Notes: generated by a model from the letters alone, not told the origin. Counted from the stretch's first letter, positions 27,056 through 35,638 are shown. The stretch is DNA of 64,000 bases from Simkaniaceae bacterium (GCA_018399075.1 CP073763.1:930001-994000), one strand, 5' to 3'. Numbers and translations are program-made.

Positions 27056-28072
27056 TTATAAGTTGTCTTCTATCTGAGGATCAAGAGAGGGGAATTCAAT
27101 GAGGACTTCATGAGGATTTGTTGATGAAGTGATCTCTATGAGTTGTTGTCCCTCAAAAACGTGGGGATAGGTTGTCATCGATGTAATCATCCCTTTAACA
27201 GGTGCAAACAGTTCATAAGCTCTAGAAGAACCGAAAGGGTCTGTGACAACAGCGAGTGCATCTCCTTTATTGATATTTGTCCCTACTGTCTTTTTGATCT
27301 GAAGAATACCACTTCCAGGGGCATGAAGCCATAGCGTTTTTTTAGCTTCAATGAACCGATTTTCTTTAGGTTTCTTTTTGAGCTTTATCATTTGAAGTTC
27401 CTTTAGCGTTCGGATTACGCCTTTAACACCTATTTTTATGGAGTAATCATCTGAGCGGTGAGCTTCACCTCCCTCATAGATGATCGTAGGGCATTTAGGT
27501 TTTCCCTGCTCAGAATAAAAGAACCCTGTTTTCTCATTGGAAGGGCGAATGATAGGGGCCCCAAAGTGTTTGGCCAAATGCGAGGCAGTATGATCATCGG
27601 GATGAAAATATATCTGTGGAAATTTGTAAATATGTTTCGGACCGGATCGAATATTCACACAGTGGGTCATGAGGTCAATAATTTCGCTTGTAAAGAGGTG
27701 TGCTAGACGAGATGCAAAAGACCCTTTTTCGGACCCTGGGAAACTTTCTGCTAAGTCATGGCCATCTGGGAGTAAACGTGTGTGATTGATCAGCCCGTAG
27801 ACATTCATCACAGGAATACAAATTAGAGTTCCTGCAAGAGCTTTTAAAACGGGGGATTCTAAAAGGCGGTGGATAATATCGATTCCATTCGCTTCATCAC
27901 CATAAAGAGTCGCGCAGATCAGGAGGCGGGGGCCCTCTTTTTTTCCGTGGATGACGTGCATAGGGATGTGGAGAGGCGCACAGGTATAGACTTCAGGGAT
28001 CGGTAGTGCAAGAGTTAAGCGTTCACCAGGTTGAACTTTAACTCCGCAGATTTCAAGGGGGTGATTTTTCAT
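27056..28072 (-). CDS. Aspartoacylase/succinylglutamate desuccinylase-fold protein lacking catalytic residues
   Basis: 338 residues, aligned over its full length with the AstE/AspA-type M14 family: an N-terminal strand (MHVIHGKKEGPRLLI), a core, and a C-terminal barrel (APGSGILQIKKTVG...KGDALAVV). In the family the zinc site is HGxE plus a later DLH, and the substrate Asn-Arg sits in DLNRSFPG. Here these read LYGDE (Tyr57 for His, Glu60 kept), DLAESFPG (Ala108-Glu109 for Asn-Arg) and NIRSG (residues 140-144, with Arg142 for the second zinc His). YEGGE (199-203) is retained. It is therefore probably not a zinc hydrolase any more. It is the first gene of an operon with the MFS carrier. Confidence 0.85.
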   Translation of the reverse strand: MKNHPLEICGVKVQPGERLTLALPIPEVYTCAPLHIPMHVIHGKKEGPRLLICATLYGDEANGIDIIHRLLESPVLKALAGTLICIPVMNVYGLINHTRLLPDGHDLAESFPGSEKGSFASRLAHLFTSEIIDLMTHCVNIRSGPKHIYKFPQIYFHPDDHTASHLAKHFGAPIIRPSNEKTGFFYSEQGKPKCPTIIYEGGEAHRSDDYSIKIGVKGVIRTLKELQMIKLKKKPKENRFIEAKKTLWLHAPGSGILQIKKTVGTNINKGDALAVVTDPFGSSRAYELFAPVKGMITSMTTYPHVFEGQQLIEITSSTNPHEVLIEFPSLDPQIEDNL

Positions 28073-28642
28073 GTTTACAATGTAACAAAAGCCCCTAGAA
28101 AAAGCAATGCCTGTATGGAAAAGCCCGTCCTCATATTTTTTGAGATTGTTTCTATTATGGGTTGCTGCGAGGATAAGATCCGAAATTGATGTTCTGAGTT
28201 GGTGGTGGCCTTTTCATTCTCGCCATGTCCAGGTTTTTCGGAGCGGTTCCTTATCCCCCTGGATTCTCTAACACAGAACATGGCTACTTTTAGCGGATCT
28301 TTATCAACTGTTTATTAGCTACTTACGCTTCAGAAGCCCTTAGTTTTGAACTGAGAGATTGGAGGAAGAACCTCACTTGGAAGGGCTAAATCTTAACGAG
28401 TGAATGAGTACGCTTTTTTTTAAGTCATTGATTATTAGTTATAAACGGTGGTTTTTCCTATAAAAATAAAAGAAAAATATTGCTAAATTATTTGAGTGTG
28501 TTAATATTATAAATATACGGCCGATTAGGCATTAATAAAATAAGTGTTTTTTTAATAAACAATAACTATTGTCACATCTCATAAGGATAACCATTTGTTG
28601 GTACTTTTTAAATAAAGCCAAATGGTAGGCCTTATCATAAAA

Positions 28643-28669
28643 TTACTCAAAAGAGCAACTTTTGAGTAA
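28643..28669. repeat. 11-bp perfect inverted repeat (hairpin)
   Basis: TTACTCAAAAG and CTTTTGAGTAA flank the loop AGCAA. No T run follows in either direction, so it is more likely a structural or binding element than a terminator. Confidence 0.6.
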
Positions 28670-28892
28670 GTCTTAAAACTAATTTGTATGCTTATTAGCT
28701 TGGCATTATTGCTGAGCGAAAAAAAATTTTATAAGTCTTTGATTAGGATTGGTTTATCGATCGTTAATTATGGGCTAAAAGTATGACTTCAGCTTTCCAT
28801 CACATTTCCCCATGTGGAAATAGGATTGATGTTAGATGAAGCATTCATAGATTTTGAGTCGAATCTAGGTAAATCACTAGTGACCTAGCTTC

Positions 28893-28912
28893 GAAGCAAA
28901 AAAGTTTGCTTC
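28893..28912. repeat. 8-bp inverted repeat (hairpin)
   Basis: GAAGCAAA and TTTGCTTC flank the loop AAAG, within the long leader region of the translocator operon. Function unknown. Confidence 0.5.
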
Positions 28913-28978
28913 TGGAATGAAGCTTGGAAAGGACTTTAGAATCAAAAGTTTATAAAGTCTTAAGGTTCAAGCTTGTTA

Positions 28979-29013
28979 TTGACTGATGTCAAAAGAGAGC
29001 GCTTATATAAGCG
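28979..29013 (+). promoter_or_regulatory. Promoter of translocator operon with palindromic -10
   Basis: TTGACT (28979-28984) is one mismatch from the -35 consensus. TATATA (29004-29009) lies 19 bases downstream, or TTATAT with 18. The -10 sits in the middle of the perfect 14-bp palindrome CGCTTATATAAGCG (29000-29013). Transcription would start near 29016, about 57 bases before the first ATG. A dimeric repressor or other regulator bound to the palindrome would block the promoter; that is inference. Confidence 0.6.
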
Positions 29014-29023
29014 TATGAGGGAA

Positions 29024-29043
29024 CTCCTGCAATAAAGCAGGAG
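29024..29043 (+). promoter_or_regulatory. Leader hairpin upstream of first translocator gene
   Basis: CTCCTGC (29024-29030) and GCAGGAG (29037-29043) form a 7-bp GC-rich stem around AATAAA in the expected 5' leader. It ends 17 bases before the AAGGAG ribosome site and may stabilise the mRNA or affect translation. Confidence 0.5.
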
Positions 29044-29072
29044 AGAAAAGGGACTATACAAGGAGAATCAAT

Positions 29073-29822
29073 ATGTCGGAGACAGTAGACCCTGTTCAAG
29101 GAGGATACGGTTCCAATATTCAAGACCCTGATATCGAAGATCCAGGGACTTTGGATTGGTGGGAAGCACAGTATACAGGTTTTTTAGATCACCTTAATGA
29201 ATTGTGTGAAGAAGGAAATGCTCAGCTAGCCTATATGGAATTACCTTATCTTATGAATATTTCACAAAGCTATACAACCAATGGTTTAAATGTTGAAGTG
29301 GCGGATAAATCAAACTTTGATAGCACGATAGGAGATTATCTCAATGCCATCCAAGAGGATTTTGACCAATACTCAACAGGAACTACGGATGGAACAGCTA
29401 ACGCAGATCCAGAATATGCTCAAGATGCTCTTTACGATGAGCAACAAATTAATAGATTAATGACTGAATATCCTGAATATGCAGCACCTATTGCAGATGT
29501 GAGTAATCAGCTAGATGTCATTATTCCATCTCAGTATCAAAATGACCCACAAGGTCTAGCAAATTATTGGGCGAGCTTATGGGACCTTCCAAATCCTGAA
29601 GATGATCCTTCAGATTCGGGGTATCAAGGAACTTCTCCGGTTAGTAATGGGATTAATGCTGCAAGGAATGATGTAGAATCACAAAACACGATTCTAAATT
29701 CCCAGATGCAAACGTATTCGAAGGAAGCATCCCAGGATCTTTCTGTCGAACAAGACTGTTTCAAGTCAGCACTCGATACATCAAAAACAGCTGTTACTGC
29801 AATGCAAAATGCAGGAAGTTAA
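29073..29822 (+). CDS. Hydrophilic T3SS translocator/filament-like protein
   Basis: 249 residues, acidic, no signal peptide and no membrane helix. The C-terminal 60 residues (from NGINAARNDVESQN) are a Gln/Ser/Asp-rich amphipathic helix of the sort found in EspA/SseB-type filament or LcrV-type tip proteins. First gene of a four-gene operon; AAGGAG 8 bases before the ATG. The assignment rests on operon position ahead of the large and small pore-former-like proteins and on overall character, not on a recognised motif. In SPI-2 and EPEC the hydrophilic translocator likewise comes before the two hydrophobic ones. Confidence 0.55.
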   Translation: MSETVDPVQGGYGSNIQDPDIEDPGTLDWWEAQYTGFLDHLNELCEEGNAQLAYMELPYLMNISQSYTTNGLNVEVADKSNFDSTIGDYLNAIQEDFDQYSTGTTDGTANADPEYAQDALYDEQQINRLMTEYPEYAAPIADVSNQLDVIIPSQYQNDPQGLANYWASLWDLPNPEDDPSDSGYQGTSPVSNGINAARNDVESQNTILNSQMQTYSKEASQDLSVEQDCFKSALDTSKTAVTAMQNAGS

Positions 29823-29845
29823 TTAGTAAAATAGGAGGAAAAGTA

Positions 29846-30277
29846 ATGTCTGGAGATTTTAAACCTGTATCAAATGGATTTAGTTTTGCTTGTACGTCTT
29901 CATATAATCTTGAAGAAACAGCAAGTGAATCGCAAATCGTTCAAGCAACGCATGTTGATTTGATTGGAGAATTAACTTCTGAAGCCAATACAAATATGAT
30001 CAATGCGGATAATGATGAAATGGAAGAAATGCCACTACCACCTGATAATGGTGATAGTGATCCAAACTATTCTACAGAGGTTCAAGAGTGGCAGACACAA
30101 TATAACTTAATTAATACAACTGGACAGATGTATGTGAACGAGCTTCAAACCGAGGCACAAAACGATGCAACGAATCTGCAATCAATTGGAAACTTTATAC
30201 AGAACCTACTGCAAATTCAGTCAGCAATTTTATCGCCACTCGATACAGTAACAGCTCTTTTACAGAAAGATCTATAA
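29846..30277 (+). CDS. Small secreted-type protein in translocator operon
   Basis: 143 residues, acidic, rich in Asn/Gln/Thr, no signal peptide. The C-terminal third (LQSIGNFIQNLLQIQSAILSP) is an amphipathic helix. AGGAGG 8 bases before ATG. Composition resembles the preceding and following proteins, so it may be another secreted component (needle, filament or tip partner) rather than a chaperone: class II translocator chaperones have TPRs, which I do not see. Confidence 0.5.
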   Translation: MSGDFKPVSNGFSFACTSSYNLEETASESQIVQATHVDLIGELTSEANTNMINADNDEMEEMPLPPDNGDSDPNYSTEVQEWQTQYNLINTTGQMYVNELQTEAQNDATNLQSIGNFIQNLLQIQSAILSPLDTVTALLQKDL

Positions 30278-30300
30278 AAAACTATTAAAGGTAAAATAAT

Positions 30301-32745
30301 ATGTCAATGCAAGCAATTATAAAAGATCGTGAAGAAGGGACAGCGACAAGCTTCTCTTCAACACAAAAAGCAAAGGGATCCTCATCCTATGCCGTTTTCG
30401 GGATGACTGATCAACTTGATGCTCTTTTACAACTAGGAGAAATGACAAGATATAGCGATTCTTTCCTAGAGGATCCAGAGAATGAAAATGAAGAAATAGT
30501 CCCTACTAAGTCAACGGCAACAGAATCAGATGCATCTGAAAAGTCTTCTGAGAGTTCAGAACCAGTTAAGTTTACTGAGAAAGCTATTTTTGAGGCAGCT
30601 GGAGAGATGTCTCGGATGGAAAAAGACACCAACGAAAGTCTTGAAGATGAATTAGAAAACCAAATTGCCATTATGCAGGCTCAAGTTGAAGCCATGCAAT
30701 CTGCTGCAGATTGGTGGGCAACATTTGGTCCTGCTTGGGAAAATTATCAAGATCTTCTAGCAGATCCTAATAGTTCAAACGAAGACCTTTATGAGGCATT
30801 TAATGAAGTGATCGACTCTCTTGAAATTGAATATGCTGATGATCCAGACACAGAAGCTCAACTCGAGCAGATTCAAAGTCAGGGAACTCATGAATATAAC
30901 AAAGAAGAAAGTTGGGAAGACAATGGCGGTTGGGACCACTTTTGGGGTGGACACTTAGGCGATCCCGATTATTTTAGGAAATATTGTGAGAGTGTCAATC
31001 CTACACTGGAAGCCCTTGCTGAAGGAGCTGTAGGAAGCCCTGTTATGTTCCAAGAAGCTCTTGCGAATGGGCAGGAAGCTTTTGAAGCTCAAATCGAACA
31101 GATGCTTCTATGTATTCAAATCTTGATGGATATCGTTAATATTCTCCAAGGTTCTTCGGCAAATGCTCAAACTGCCATGTTTGATATGGAAGCGCTTATG
31201 ATGGACTTAGAGCAGCTTCAAATCAACACAAATACTCAACAATCAATGCAACAACAAGAAATTAGTCAAAACGTTGCAGATGATCTTGAGAACAATTTAG
31301 AACAGATCCAAGAAAGCCTTAAGAACTCAGAACATCAAAGTGGTGGTCTCTTTCATTGGACTAAAGACTTCTTTACGTCTGTTGGAAAACTTTTTGAGGA
31401 CATTGGGGAAACGACTTATTGGGCTGTGACTGGAGATGAATCCAAAGCAAAGAATGGCTTTGAAGAGCTCACAAAAGGATACCAAATGGTTGGAGTGGCC
31501 TTTAAAGATCTCTTTACTGGTGATATCAAGCAAGGGTTTGAAGTCCTCTTTGCAGCAGCATTATTAACCATGCTTATGGGTCCTGAAGGAATTGCTCTTT
31601 TAGGAACTGAGTTTGGCCAGGATATGATAGAGCTGTCAACGCTTGCGATTGATTTAGAACAAGCGTATTATGAACTTATTGGTGCTGGAGTTTTAGCTGC
31701 TGTTGGTGACGAATCTGGAGCTAAAAAAGTAATGGAATCAGAAAAGAAGCTTGGATTAGAAATACTTGCTAACCCAGCTCTTGAAACTGTTACTCAAGTT
31801 GCGATGCTTGCTATTATTGTTGCGATGGCAGCTACAGGTAATGAGCTTGTGGCAGGAATTATGTTGGCCCTTTTCATTGCTTCTACAACAGGTTGGATGC
31901 AAGAGGGAACTGACAAACTTGCAGATGCAACAGGCAGTCAAATCCTTGCTGATGTCATTGTTATCGCTGCTGTTACTCTTCTTACTGCAGGCGCAGGTGC
32001 TGCTGAAGCAACTTTTTCTACTGTAGCAGAGACGACTGCTGCAGCGGGGGAGGAAGCTGCTGAAGCAGCTTTTTCTACTGTAGCAGAGACGACTGCTGCA
32101 GCGGGAGAAGAATCTGCAGCTGAACTAGCGAATCTCGCTGCTGAGGAAACTGAAGAAATCACTACACAAACTTCAGAAGAGGCTACAAAGAAAACCTCGT
32201 CAAGAGGAGCTCGAATCGCGAAGAGATCAGCTGCGGTAGGAGCCTTTGGATTTGGATCCACTCTAGGATCAAGTTCACTTGCTTTGGATATTCTTGAAGC
32301 AACAAATAAGAAAAATAGCAAAGCTCTAGCGATTATTCTTGAGCTTACTCAAGTTATCATTGCTGCTGTGACTGCATCGATCGGTGGTTTCACTGTGATG
32401 ACTGAATCTGTTGGAAATACTGCACGATCTGCGGAAGAGAGTGCTGCTCAATTAACACAATTTGCTTCTCGCGTCACTGCTGGAGCAACTGCTGTAGGTG
32501 CTGTTTCTAGTGCTGCCCAAGGTGGAGAAACCATCATTATGGGAAAAAATGCAATGAAACTTTCAAAATACCGAGCGAATGTGTCTTTAGATGAAGCAAC
32601 TCAAACGAATGTTGATGCAATGATCAAGCAAACAAGCGAAGAGCTTAAAATGATTATAAAAGCATACGAAGAAATTGTAGCAACTGCATTCCAAACACCT
32701 GCAGAAATTGCAGATGCAGAACTTAAAGCATTAATACAAGGTTAA
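30301..32745 (+). CDS. Large SctE/CopB-like T3SS translocator
   Basis: 814 residues, without signal peptide. Residues 1-400 are hydrophilic with acidic and Gln-rich coiled-coil stretches (220-350). Hydrophobic segments follow at about 413-436, 496-533 and 547-571, then 640-665 and 674-699, and a helical C-terminus closes the protein. This is the architecture of major translocators (YopB/IpaB/SseC, chlamydial CopB), which insert into the host membrane to form the pore, but at 814 residues it is much longer than CopB. A 19-residue tandem duplication lies at residues 567-604. The gene is preceded at 24 bases and followed at 21 bases by its operon partners. Function is inferred from architecture. 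Confidence 0.6.
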   Translation: MSMQAIIKDREEGTATSFSSTQKAKGSSSYAVFGMTDQLDALLQLGEMTRYSDSFLEDPENENEEIVPTKSTATESDASEKSSESSEPVKFTEKAIFEAAGEMSRMEKDTNESLEDELENQIAIMQAQVEAMQSAADWWATFGPAWENYQDLLADPNSSNEDLYEAFNEVIDSLEIEYADDPDTEAQLEQIQSQGTHEYNKEESWEDNGGWDHFWGGHLGDPDYFRKYCESVNPTLEALAEGAVGSPVMFQEALANGQEAFEAQIEQMLLCIQILMDIVNILQGSSANAQTAMFDMEALMMDLEQLQINTNTQQSMQQQEISQNVADDLENNLEQIQESLKNSEHQSGGLFHWTKDFFTSVGKLFEDIGETTYWAVTGDESKAKNGFEELTKGYQMVGVAFKDLFTGDIKQGFEVLFAAALLTMLMGPEGIALLGTEFGQDMIELSTLAIDLEQAYYELIGAGVLAAVGDESGAKKVMESEKKLGLEILANPALETVTQVAMLAIIVAMAATGNELVAGIMLALFIASTTGWMQEGTDKLADATGSQILADVIVIAAVTLLTAGAGAAEATFSTVAETTAAAGEEAAEAAFSTVAETTAAAGEESAAELANLAAEETEEITTQTSEEATKKTSSRGARIAKRSAAVGAFGFGSTLGSSSLALDILEATNKKNSKALAIILELTQVIIAAVTASIGGFTVMTESVGNTARSAEESAAQLTQFASRVTAGATAVGAVSSAAQGGETIIMGKNAMKLSKYRANVSLDEATQTNVDAMIKQTSEELKMIIKAYEEIVATAFQTPAEIADAELKALIQG
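31999..32112 (+). repeat. 57-bp tandem duplication inside the SctE-like gene
   Basis: Two copies (31999-32055 and 32056-32112) of a 57-base unit starting GCTGCTGAAGCA, differing at a few positions. Each encodes 19 residues (A-A-E-A-T/A-F-S-T-V-A-E-T-T-A-A-A-G-E-E). In-frame, so it lengthens the Ala-rich linker after the third hydrophobic segment. Confidence 0.9.
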
Positions 32746-32766
32746 TAAAAATAAGGGATAAAAATT

Positions 32767-33729
32767 ATGTCAACAAACATGCAAACAACAACAAATCCAA
32801 ATCCTGAGCCATCAGCAACAACAAGTACTGGACTTGGTGGACTCTGTTTATCAAGTGGTGTGGAAGGCTCTGTTACATCAGCTTTATGTTACCTTCAGCA
32901 GGTCCTTTGTGACATCAACTACCAGGATCTTCTACAAAGTGAGGAGATGGCGGTTACAAACAAAGATGCTACAGAAGCAGCTGCTGAAAATACTATTGAA
33001 GAAGGACAAGAGATGTTTACTAAGTCTTTAGCTCAGGGAATCGGAACCATTACTGGTTCATTCGTATCACTTGGAGCAATGGCTTATGGTGAATATAGTG
33101 ATCCTAGCAAAGCTGACCTTGAACAGATTAAGCAGCAAAAAGAAGGAATACAGAACTACAAATCAGCCCTTCCAGAAGAACATAGAGTCAATATAAACGA
33201 AAAAGATGGATTACAAGTAGAGACAGAGCTAGATACTGGGAAACAAGAAATAACCCCAGATCAGAAAGAAGCCGTTCAAAAGAGAACTGAAGAGCTTAAA
33301 AAGCAAAAATCCTTTGTTGATCAAGACGGTAAAGCTCTTCAAGTATCTGATGAAGATAAAACACTTCTTAGTACATTGGATGAGACCCCAATAAAAGAAC
33401 TAAATGAAGCACTGGATAAGCAATACGATAAATTAACTGAACAAGAACAAACGATAGCGAACAAACACTCGGCACGTGTACAAACATTCGCAACAGTTGG
33501 TAAGTCAATTGGAGACGTCTTTAGTGGTATTGGAACAACGATAGGAGCGTTTGCTGAAAAGGCCGCAGCTGAGTACCGAGCAGATGCACAACTTGCTAGT
33601 TCTGCAGCGCAATCAATGGGATCGATCATGGCTCAGATGCTTAAGACAGCGAATGACGCGTTATCACAAGCGCAGCAAACGATTCAAAATATGGCAACTA
33701 TTTCTAATGGAAATAGATTCCAAGGATAA
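32767..33729 (+). CDS. SctB/CopD-like minor translocator candidate
   Basis: 320 residues, no signal peptide. A hydrophobic Gly/Ala-rich segment (IGTITGSFVSLGAMAYG, about 96-112) lies in the N-terminal part, a charged coiled coil in the middle (115-230), a second Gly-rich segment (SIGDVFSGIGTTIGAFAEK, about 243-261) and a Gln/Ser-rich helical tail ending GNRFQG. One or two moderate hydrophobic segments with a coiled coil fit the YopD/SseD/CopD class that partners the large translocator. Last gene of the operon and followed by a strong terminator. No SycD/LcrH-type chaperone gene is in the operon. Confidence 0.55.
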   Translation: MSTNMQTTTNPNPEPSATTSTGLGGLCLSSGVEGSVTSALCYLQQVLCDINYQDLLQSEEMAVTNKDATEAAAENTIEEGQEMFTKSLAQGIGTITGSFVSLGAMAYGEYSDPSKADLEQIKQQKEGIQNYKSALPEEHRVNINEKDGLQVETELDTGKQEITPDQKEAVQKRTEELKKQKSFVDQDGKALQVSDEDKTLLSTLDETPIKELNEALDKQYDKLTEQEQTIANKHSARVQTFATVGKSIGDVFSGIGTTIGAFAEKAAAEYRADAQLASSAAQSMGSIMAQMLKTANDALSQAQQTIQNMATISNGNRFQG

Positions 33730-33767
33730 CTTTCCCTAATTCCGTGTAGGTTTTTTTTAACCTATCT

Positions 33768-33814
33768 GGCCGCTTCGCTAGCCCTTCCCCCCCCCATAGC
33801 GAAGCGGCCTTTTT
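33768..33814 (+). terminator. Strong terminator of the translocator operon
   Basis: GGCCGCTTCGCTA (33768-33780) pairs perfectly with TAGCGAAGCGGCC (33797-33809), followed by TTTTT. The loop includes a run of nine C. A small TAGGTT...AACCTA repeat precedes it. Confidence 0.92.
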
Positions 33815-34041
33815 ATATTCTGATGTATCGATTTTCCGCACTCTTTCCTCATCTGAGATAAAAGTCGATAGGAAAAATGGGTGTTTTGAATTGGTCTACA
33901 AATTTAGCATAGTTGTTCTGATTGATTCAGGTCAGTTGCGTAAAAAATGCATAAATTTGGGGGTATAGAAGGGTTTTTATCATGTCTTCTGTCGTTTGTT
34001 TTACGTACAAGAGTTTCTGGATGAAGAGGAACAAATAAGAA

Positions 34042-34114
34042 TGGGGCAGGTAGGACTTGAACCTACGACCTACGGATTATGAGTCCGCAGCTCTAACCAC
34101 TGAGCTACTGCCCC
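34042..34114 (-). tRNA. tRNA with anticodon CAU (Met or Ile2)
   Basis: 73-nt cloverleaf on the minus strand: acceptor GGGGCAG/CUGCCCC, D arm AGCUCAGUGGUUAGAGC, anticodon stem GCGGA/UCCGU with loop CUCAUAA (anticodon CAU), T arm GUAGG UUCAAGU CCUAC, discriminator A; CCA not encoded. The body resembles both elongator tRNA-Met and the lysidine-modified tRNA-Ile2; I cannot decide between them. A TATAGT -10 lies upstream (34133-34128). Confidence 0.93.
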
Positions 34115-34275
34115 AGAAAAAGCAACGACTATAACATTTAGAGGATTATTTGTAACGGGGCTTTAATGGGACTGTTGTGAATTGGTATTTTCAGATCTAA
34201 CCTCCCTACTTTCTTCTTATTTTTGCCACCCACTTCGCATTAATCCCGTGATAGAGAATTTGTCTAGACTTTTTT

Positions 34276-35595
34276 CTACTCTTTAGAAGAGACCTTAGGA
34301 GGAAGTTCTTCTTTAAGTTTTTGTTTGGCATGGGTTTCTTTAATGAAAAGGGAAAAAATAAAGGCAAGCCCAAACCATAGAGGAATTCTGATAATGAATG
34401 GAAGATAAGAAGAAGGAATGTGACTTTCAAAAGACAGTGAGTGGCCCCATTCAGAATGAAATAGAAACTTAGTCAATAGCTCAGATAAGAATGCGAAGAT
34501 AGCATAGCTACTATGAATAAATGCAAAGCTTGTTCCTGATATTTTAGGGACATTTTGCTCTTTCATAACTGTAATACATAGGGGAAGCATGCCTATGAAG
34601 ATGGCTTGAAAAAAGAAGATAAAGGAATAGTTTAAGTAGTCTAATTTAAAGGGAAGGATCATAGGAAGGATTGATAAAAGGCTTACTACAAGGGAGCCAG
34701 TAACAATGAAAACCTTTCTTTTTTTGATGTAGGTTGAAATATATCCCATAATTGGAGCAGAAATGCATATTCCTAAGAGCAAGGCACTAAAAGCAAAACG
34801 GGCTTGCTCTTCAGTAAAGAGGTATTTTGATTTTAAATAAGGGATTCCCCAAAGTCCAATAGATATAGGAAATGGGGTTTGAATCAAGCCTGCAAAAATT
34901 GCGATAACCCAAGACTGTTTACATTTCAGCATTCTTATAATTGTTGAACTTAACTTAAGTCGTTGAACTTTTGGGTTAATATCGTACTGTGCTCCTGGAG
35001 CGGTATCTTTAACGAGAATAAAGAAAAAAATCGAAAAGATAAAACCGAGAAGACCATAATTTATCATTGCTGTTCGCCATCCAACAGCTTGCACAATGGC
35101 TGAGGTTATATAAATTCCCATTAAATCACCTAATGCAGCTAGCATGATAGCTAAACCAATAAGGGTGGCAAACATTTTAGGATTAAACCAATTAACAAGA
35201 ATTTTTATAATGTTTACCAAAGCAACACTTGTTCCTAGTCCTATTAGGAAGCGCCCAATATAAGCAGTGGTCATAGAAGTGCTATTGCCAAAAAGGGTAA
35301 TTCCAATTGCACTAACAAAAATTCCAAGACTTGTAATTCTACGAACACCAAACTTATCAAGGAAGATTCCTACAGGAATTTGGAAAATAATGAGAGGAAT
35401 GAATGCAGCTAAAAATAAAAACCTGAGATTAAGTGTACTCTGCTGAAGGGCTTGAGCAACATCAGAAGCAATAATACTTGGGATAATAAGAAGGATACTT
35501 TTGTAAAGTTGGAATAGTAGGCTGATCAACAAGATCAGCCATGGGTAGTAAGGTCTTGGATGAGGTAAAAACTCATGAGATTTTATATTGCTCAT
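34276..35595 (-). CDS. MFS transporter (copy B)
   Basis: 439 residues with twelve membrane helices and the MFS loop motif GIFLDKFGVRRIT (about 76-88). It is related to the carrier at 25751 (both have the QIPVGI.LD.FG.RR stretch). Substrate unknown. The small gene at 35639 lies upstream on the same strand with a 43-base gap, so it may be cotranscribed. Confidence 0.85.
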   Translation of the reverse strand: MSNIKSHEFLPHPRPYYPWLILLISLLFQLYKSILLIIPSIIASDVAQALQQSTLNLRFLFLAAFIPLIIFQIPVGIFLDKFGVRRITSLGIFVSAIGITLFGNSTSMTTAYIGRFLIGLGTSVALVNIIKILVNWFNPKMFATLIGLAIMLAALGDLMGIYITSAIVQAVGWRTAMINYGLLGFIFSIFFFILVKDTAPGAQYDINPKVQRLKLSSTIIRMLKCKQSWVIAIFAGLIQTPFPISIGLWGIPYLKSKYLFTEEQARFAFSALLLGICISAPIMGYISTYIKKRKVFIVTGSLVVSLLSILPMILPFKLDYLNYSFIFFFQAIFIGMLPLCITVMKEQNVPKISGTSFAFIHSSYAIFAFLSELLTKFLFHSEWGHSLSFESHIPSSYLPFIIRIPLWFGLAFIFSLFIKETHAKQKLKEELPPKVSSKE

Positions 35596-35638
35596 ATTAT
35601 TCCCTGGTTACCTCAAATAAAAATACGTTGCAAGGACG

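Larger units (their letters stand above)
28073..29072. other. 1 kb non-coding region before the translocator operon
   Basis: No supported gene. The region is AT-rich and contains several inverted repeats: CTAGGT...ACCTAG with an inner TCACTAGTGA near 28865-28888, an 11-bp hairpin at 28643-28669, an 8-bp hairpin at 28893-28912 and the promoter palindrome at 29000. A 68-codon minus-strand frame (28281-28075) has no protein-like features. It may hold a regulatory RNA or binding sites. Confidence 0.5.

Noticed and set aside
28075-28281. 68-codon minus-strand frame beside the aspartoacylase-like gene
   Set aside because: No ribosome site, odd composition, and no protein-like features; it lies in the structured non-coding region.
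28329-28392. Short open stretch reading like a transposase tail
   Set aside because: Only about 20 codons with no start, no inverted repeats and no recognisable family; too little to call a mobile element.
31938-32321. 127-codon Ala/Ser/Val-rich minus-strand frame inside the SctE-like gene
   Set aside because: Antisense shadow of the Ala-rich linker and repeats; no ribosome site.
33785-33796. Run of nine C as a phase-variable tract
   Set aside because: It lies in the loop of a terminator, not in a coding region or between promoter elements, so length change would have little effect.
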